Below, in pieces: positions 60,263 to 64,000 of a stretch of 64,000 nucleotides of DNA; within the stretch, counting starts at the first letter, position 1, and every line of letters begins with the position of its first letter. This DNA is from Streptomyces platensis. Lineage in GTDB: Bacteria; Actinomycetota; Actinomycetes; Streptomycetales; Streptomycetaceae. Below the pieces are notes generated by a model, which did no database searches, was not told the origin of the DNA, and worked only from the letters and a program-made list of their open reading frames with translations. Made by a program: the position numbers and the translations under genes. Where the stretch lies: NCBI RefSeq assembly GCF_008704855.1, contig NZ_CP023691.1, positions 3,410,001 through 3,474,000 on the forward strand. The letters run 5' to 3'.

Positions 60263-61240
60263 ATGTCTTACTTGATCACGGGTGGTGCCGGCTACATCGG
60301 CTCCCATGTCGTACGGGCCCTGCGCCAGGCGGGCGAGACGGTCGTCGTGCTCGACGACGTGACGACGGGGGTGCGCGCCCGGGTCCCCGAGGACGTCCCG
60401 CTGGTCGTCGGCTCCACGCTCAACCGTGAGCTGCTCGACACCACCTTCGCCGAGCACGGCATCACCGATGTCATCCACCTGGCGGCCAAGAAGCAGGTCG
60501 GCGAGTCCGTCGAGATGCCGCTGCTCTACTACCGGGAGAATGTGCACGGTCTCCAGACGCTGCTGGAGGCGATGGCCGCGGGCGGCGTCGGCCGGCTGGT
60601 GTTCTCCTCCTCGGCCGCCGTCTACGGCATGCCGGACGTCGACCTGGTCACCGAGGAGACGCCCTGCACGCCGATCAATCCGTACGGCGAGACCAAGCTG
60701 GTCGGCGAGTGGATGGCCCGTGCGGCGGGCCGGGCGCACGGCATCAGCACCGCCTGCCTGCGCTACTTCAACGTCGCCGGGACGGCCACGCCGGAGCTGG
60801 CCGACACCGGGGTCTACAACATCGTCCCGATGGTCTTCGAGCGGCTCACCGCGGGCGCCGCGCCGCGCATCTTCGGCGATGACTACGACACCCCGGACGG
60901 CACCTGCATCCGCGACTACATCCATGTCGCCGACCTCGCCGAGGCCCATGTGGCGGCCGCCCGGAAGCTCGCCGAGCCGGGTCCGGTGCGCGATCTGACG
61001 CTGAACATCGGGCGGGGCGAGGGGGTGTCGGTGCGCGAGATGGTGGATCTGATCGCCGGGATCACCGGGCATCAGGACATCACCGCCGAGGTCACCCCGC
61101 GCCGGGCGGGCGACCCGGCCCGGGTGGTGGCGTCCGCCGACCGGATCGCCGACGAGCTGGGCTGGAAGGCCCGGCACGACGTCCGCGACATGATCACCTC
61201 GGCCTGGGAGGGCTGGCGGTACCACCACCCGCAGGCCTGA
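60263..61240 (+). CDS. galE: UDP-glucose 4-epimerase
   Basis: A 325-residue short-chain dehydrogenase that interconverts UDP-glucose and UDP-galactose. NAD is bound by GGAGYIGSHVVRAL at the start. The catalytic Ser/Thr-Tyr-Lys set is SSSAAVYG followed by NPYGETK. The remaining conserved parts are LRYFNVAG and IFGDDYDTPDGTCIRDYIHVADLA. Here it sits in the glycan gene group and likely supplies UDP-galactose for polymer synthesis rather than for galactose use. The ATG at 60263 lies 51 bases after the glycosyltransferase stop, so one transcript is possible. A terminator follows. Confidence 0.93.
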   Translation: MSYLITGGAGYIGSHVVRALRQAGETVVVLDDVTTGVRARVPEDVPLVVGSTLNRELLDTTFAEHGITDVIHLAAKKQVGESVEMPLLYYRENVHGLQTLLEAMAAGGVGRLVFSSSAAVYGMPDVDLVTEETPCTPINPYGETKLVGEWMARAAGRAHGISTACLRYFNVAGTATPELADTGVYNIVPMVFERLTAGAAPRIFGDDYDTPDGTCIRDYIHVADLAEAHVAAARKLAEPGPVRDLTLNIGRGEGVSVREMVDLIAGITGHQDITAEVTPRRAGDPARVVASADRIADELGWKARHDVRDMITSAWEGWRYHHPQA

Positions 61241-61261
61241 CCGGGCCGCGTACCCCGCGTA

Positions 61262-61298
61262 CGGCCGCCGGCACCGCGCTCAGCGGTACCGGCGGCCG
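61262..61298. terminator. terminator between galE and the convergent methyltransferase gene
   Basis: CGGCCGCCGGCACCGC pairs with GCGGTACCGGCGGCCG (16 bp, one mismatch) around a GCTCA loop, just after the galE stop. Confidence 0.85.
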
Positions 61299-61349
61299 CG
61301 TCGTGTGGGGGGGCGCCCGTTGTGGCGGCCGGCCTCGGGTCTCCCGGCC

Positions 61350-62009
61350 TCAGGCCCCGGCCGGTTTGCGGGCCATGAGAACGGCCTGCGGGGTGGACTC
61401 CCCCAGCTCCTCGTCCGGCTCCCGCAGCATCCGGGTCCGTACCTCCAGGCCGGCCGCGGTCAGCAGCCCGGCGATCCGGTCCGGCCGGCGCCGCCGGAAG
61501 TCGAGCGCCACGGGGTGGCCGAACGGCTGCGCCACGTGCAGCGGCTCGTCGCCGACCTGGAAGGCGAGCAGCAGCATGCCTCCCGGGGCCAGCAGCCGGT
61601 GGAACGCGGCGAACAGCTCCGGCAGCCGCTCCTGCGGGGTGTGGATGATCGAGTACCAGGCGACGATGCCGGCGAGGGCACCGTCCGGCAGCTCCAGGCC
61701 GGACATCGCCCCCACCTCGAACCGGACCTGCGGATGTGTCCGCCGGGCCAGCGCCACCATCTGCGGTGACAGATCGACGCCGAAGACGGGCAGGCCCAGA
61801 CCGGCGAGGTGTGCCGTCACCCGGCCGGGGCCGCAGCCGAGGTCGGCGACCGGGCCGGCGTCGGCGGTCCGTACGAGTTCGGCGAACCCGGCGAGTACCG
61901 CCCGGTCCATCGGCCGGGCCGCGAGGTGCTCGCCGAAGTGCGTGTCGTAGTCGGTGGCGATGGCGTCGTAGAACGCCCGGGTGGTGTGCAGGAAGTCCGG
62001 TTCGGTCAC
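61350..62009 (-). CDS. class I SAM-dependent methyltransferase
   Basis: A 219-residue methyltransferase. The N-terminal FYDAIATDYDTHF region is typical of UbiE/COQ5-like enzymes. Motif I is VADLGCGPGRVTAHLA near residue 53, then VFGVDLSPQMVALARR. Another conserved part is GIVAWYSIIHTPQERLPELFAAFHRLLAPGG. The substrate is unknown. The ATG at 62009 is the family start. It reads toward galE and may be unrelated to the glycan genes. Confidence 0.85.
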   Translation of the reverse strand: MTEPDFLHTTRAFYDAIATDYDTHFGEHLAARPMDRAVLAGFAELVRTADAGPVADLGCGPGRVTAHLAGLGLPVFGVDLSPQMVALARRTHPQVRFEVGAMSGLELPDGALAGIVAWYSIIHTPQERLPELFAAFHRLLAPGGMLLLAFQVGDEPLHVAQPFGHPVALDFRRRRPDRIAGLLTAAGLEVRTRMLREPDEELGESTPQAVLMARKPAGA

Positions 62010-62064
62010 GGACGGGCACCCTACTCCGGGCGCCGGGCCCGCGGCGGGGCGCGGCGGGTGCCGC

Positions 62065-62337
62065 TCAGATCAGCGGGTGGGACGTCCGGCCGGACGCCTC
62101 GTCGATCTCGTCGTGGGCCTTGGTCAGCAGTTTCATCGCCAGTTCGTTGAGCGCTCTGGCGCCCGCGACCTCTTCGCCGACCCTCGGCTGGTTGGAGTCG
62201 ACGGGGTGGCGGCTGGCGTATCCGTGGGACCGCACCTCGGTCCCGTCGGGGAGCCGTACGAGGGCGGCGGCGCGAGTGCGGTGGTTGTCCTCCTCGAATT
62301 CCAGCTCGACATGCCATCCGACAGCGGTCTGCAACAT
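62065..62337 (-). CDS. DUF1876 (dsRBD-like) family protein
   Basis: A 90-residue protein of the DUF1876 family common in Streptomyces: MLQTAVGWHVELEFEEDNH at the start, TRAAALVRLPDGTEV, GYASRHPVDSNQPRVGEEVA and a helical end. The ATG at 62337 has a near-perfect GGAGGTGA seven bases upstream; the longer frame to 62394 is rejected for that reason. The biochemical role is unknown. Its stop is 55 bases upstream of the methyltransferase start, so a common transcript is possible. Confidence 0.88.
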   Translation of the reverse strand: MLQTAVGWHVELEFEEDNHRTRAAALVRLPDGTEVRSHGYASRHPVDSNQPRVGEEVAGARALNELAMKLLTKAHDEIDEASGRTSHPLI

Positions 62338-62402
62338 GACGATCACCTCCGGAGCCGCTGCTTCCAGGGTGCGCCCGCTTGCCGTCCGCCGCACGGTGTG
62401 CG

Positions 62403-62434
62403 GGGGCCGGGCCTCCGGTGGGAGACCCGGCCCC
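62403..62434 (-). terminator. terminator of the secreted I36-like gene
   Basis: GGGGCCGGG-C-CTCC pairs with GGAG-A-CCCGGCCCC-type sequence (13 of 14 positions) around a short loop, 26 bases past the stop at 62460. Confidence 0.7.
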
Positions 62435-62459
62435 GGCGCCCCTCAGGGGTGCCGCACGG

Positions 62460-62840
62460 CTACGGCTGGAGGGTGATCGAGTTGATCGGCGTCATGTCCT
62501 TGTCGATGTAGTTGTTGGCCGGCAGGTAGCCCTGGCAGCCGGTGCCGTTGTAGCCCGTGCAGGTCCGCATGGTCGCGCCCCCGGACTGGTTGTTGTAGAT
62601 GCGGTGCATCCCGACCATGTTGCTGAGGTTGTGGGCCCCGTAGCTGTAGTAGAAGTGCGACGGGTGGCCGCCGTTCCAGCCGGCGTTCTGCGGGTAGATG
62701 CAGACCGCGCCGTAGGGGCATCCCTGGGTGGTGGCGGCCTTGGCGGCGGCGGGTCCGGCGGTGGCGACGACCGTGCCGGCCGGGACGATCAGCGCCGCGG
62801 CGGCCGCGGCCGCTATCCCGGCTCGCTTGATGACGGACAT
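62460..62840 (-). CDS. small secreted protein, peptidase inhibitor I36-like
   Basis: A 126-residue secreted protein. The signal peptide runs to about residue 33 (SVIKRAGIAAAAAAALIVPAG, ending near TAGPAAAKA). The mature part begins with CPYGAVCIYPQNAGWNGG, the opening of the I36/beta-gamma-crystallin-like Streptomyces family, and has two more cysteines (CTGYNGTGC), suggesting two disulfides. The family includes a metalloprotease inhibitor, but inhibition by this member is not shown. The ATG at 62840 has GGGGGAAC before it; 17 codons upstream are open but not needed. It has its own terminator. Confidence 0.78.
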   Translation of the reverse strand: MSVIKRAGIAAAAAAALIVPAGTVVATAGPAAAKAATTQGCPYGAVCIYPQNAGWNGGHPSHFYYSYGAHNLSNMVGMHRIYNNQSGGATMRTCTGYNGTGCQGYLPANNYIDKDMTPINSITLQP

Positions 62841-63026
62841 ATCTGTTCCCCCTGTCATACGGTCCCGCGAGGTCCTCGCTCGCGGGGGCACCGTGGCCGG
62901 TGCCTGATAGTCGGTCAGCCTGTGGCAGCGGGGGCGGGCCGGGCAACGGCATTCGGCTCTCGCCGAAAGGGGCTCGCGGGGCCGGGAGTCGGTGTCGCGG
63001 GGCGGAAGCGGGGGCGTACGGCAGGG

Positions 63027-64000
63027 TCAGCGGCGCGCCCGGCGCAGCCGCCGCATCCGGCGCAGGAGGCGTGCCCGGCGCAGGAGGCCCGCCCGGAAGC
63101 CGCCGCCCGGCACGGTGAGAGTCAGCGGCGTGGGCTCATCCTCCCCGCGCCCGGCCGTGCGGACCGGCAGCTCGCGGCGGAACGGGCCCGCGGTCACCCG
63201 CAGCGCCACCCGCCAGGTGCCCGGCGGGCCGCCCCGCAGCACGGAACGCACGGTGTAGCGGTCGCCGGCGGCCCGCTCGACCGTGGTGCGCAGCGCCACC
63301 GTACGGGTCGCGTCCTGGAGGACCAGCCGCAGTCCGGCGTCCGCGGGGCAGCCGGGGAGGGTGAGCCGGGCGGTGACGGTGGCCCGTCCGGAGCGGGTGT
63401 GGTCCGCCGTGCCGCGCAGATCGCCGCCGAGGGGCCGGCGCGCCCCGTCGCCGTCCAGGTCGAGGTTCAGATGGCCGTGCGGCCGGGAGCGGAAGAGCGC
63501 GGCGACGGCCGGGCCGGCCGCGCCCCGGCCGGTGATCCGCGGCGCGAAGCCGGGGTCGCCCGCGTCCTCCCCGTCGCCGTCCGGCACCAGCCAGGCCTCG
63601 CGGCGCAGGGCGGGCCCCGCGGCGCCGCCCGGTCCGTACGCGGTGACCGCGATCTTGAGGCCCCAGACGCCGTCGGGCAGCGGCCCGCCGTCCGCCGCGG
63701 TCGCCGGGTCGACGGCGGCCCGCCAGGCCCCGTCCGCGTACCGGGCGGGGACGCGGTGGGTGGTGCCGTTGCGGCGCAGCAGGATCTCGACGGTGTCGCC
63801 GCCGAGGCCGGGGAGGGCGGCGGTGCCCCGCAGGTGCAGCACGCCGCCCACCCAGTGCTGCCGGAGCAGCCGCTGGCGCAGCACCACGCGGTCGGTGAGG
63901 TCGTAGCAGGCGTCGGGGAGGGCGCGCCGCGGGTCGCGGAAGTACGGGTAGCCGGCGTAGACGCGGCCGTCGTCGTCGAGGTGCGGCGGGTCCGGGCGGG
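63027..64000 (-). CDS. C-terminal part of a large surface-glycan glycosyltransferase-like protein (5' end outside window)
   Basis: The frame is open to the right edge and encodes about 324 residues. It contains YPYFRDPRRALPDACYDLTDR followed by two or three beta-sandwich-like modules and a basic C-terminus rich in RRARLLRRMRR. The modules resemble the non-catalytic segments of the two glycosyltransferases at 54661 and 58553, including a LRGTAALPGLGG-type strand pattern. No catalytic motif is visible here, since the N-terminal transferase domain must lie outside the window. The basic tail could bind the membrane surface. Assigned by similarity of layout only. Confidence 0.6.
   Translation of the reverse strand, partial: RPDPPHLDDDGRVYAGYPYFRDPRRALPDACYDLTDRVVLRQRLLRQHWVGGVLHLRGTAALPGLGGDTVEILLRRNGTTHRVPARYADGAWRAAVDPATAADGGPLPDGVWGLKIAVTAYGPGGAAGPALRREAWLVPDGDGEDAGDPGFAPRITGRGAAGPAVAALFRSRPHGHLNLDLDGDGARRPLGGDLRGTADHTRSGRATVTARLTLPGCPADAGLRLVLQDATRTVALRTTVERAAGDRYTVRSVLRGGPPGTWRVALRVTAGPFRRELPVRTAGRGEDEPTPLTLTVPGGGFRAGLLRRARLLRRMRRLRRARR

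Noticed and set aside
58550..61228. 892-codon open frame antisense to the glycosyltransferase and galE
   Set aside because: It crosses two conserved genes and a real intergenic spacer with no domain resemblance.

Overview
The window is a stretch of a Streptomyces-type chromosome. It has very high GC, GC-rich third codon positions, frequent GTG/TTG starts, strong AGGAGG-type ribosome sites, and GC-rich hairpin terminators. From memory, the gene order from murA through hup, malic enzyme, helD, rsuA/sigU, nnaR/narK, tmRNA/smpB, ftsEX, prfB and pkaB/pkaA matches the S. coelicolor SCO2949-SCO2980 region. No phage, IS element, CRISPR array or secondary-metabolite cluster is visible.

Layout. 1-5 kb: the end of an alpha/beta hydrolase gene, tRNA-Cys(GCA), then an overlapping pair on the minus strand: a P-loop NTPase and a membrane-anchored periplasmic-binding-like protein. 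5-11 kb: a minus-strand xanthine dehydrogenase-type operon (FAD, 2Fe-2S and molybdopterin subunits). Its three genes are joined by two related 35-codon micro-ORFs, each overlapping its neighbours by ATGA. 11-20 kb: GH20 hexosaminidase, DUF3039, a hypothetical gene, YqgE/AlgH, murA, a truncated maleylpyruvate-isomerase relic, HU and malic enzyme. 20-25 kb: a structured-RNA candidate, HelD, an anti-sigma/sigma pair (rsuA/sigU) and a CGNR regulator. 25-34 kb: a methyltransferase, the nitrate genes nnaR/narK with a GlnR-like box, an XRE/DUF397 pair, a lipoprotein, a frameshifted LysR gene and an MFS exporter. 34-40 kb: tmRNA and smpB, an S41 protease, ftsX/ftsE, a tiny zinc-ribbon membrane protein, an LAETG sortase substrate and prfB. 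40-48 kb: two Ser/Thr kinases and a divergent FHA-FtsK ATPase. 48-52.4 kb: a low-complexity tract, then a sugar ABC importer (lipoprotein plus two permeases, no ATPase). 52.7-64 kb: a surface-glycan neighbourhood with methyltransferases, glycosyltransferases, a glycosyltransferase/CDP-glycerol transferase fusion, galE and small secreted or DUF proteins, ending in a truncated gene.

How the genes work together. The kinases and the FHA protein form a plausible phospho-signalling module. The tmRNA/SmpB pair rescues stalled ribosomes. nnaR and narK link nitrate transport to nitrogen control. The 52-64 kb genes point to wall teichoic-acid-like polymer synthesis. The two observations I consider least explained are the coupled micro-ORFs in the xdh operon and the NTPase/receptor pair. 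Two genes (the 2Fe-2S subunit and lysR) carry single-base frameshifts at GC-rich runs, which may be assembly errors. All calls come from reading the sequence; no database search was run.
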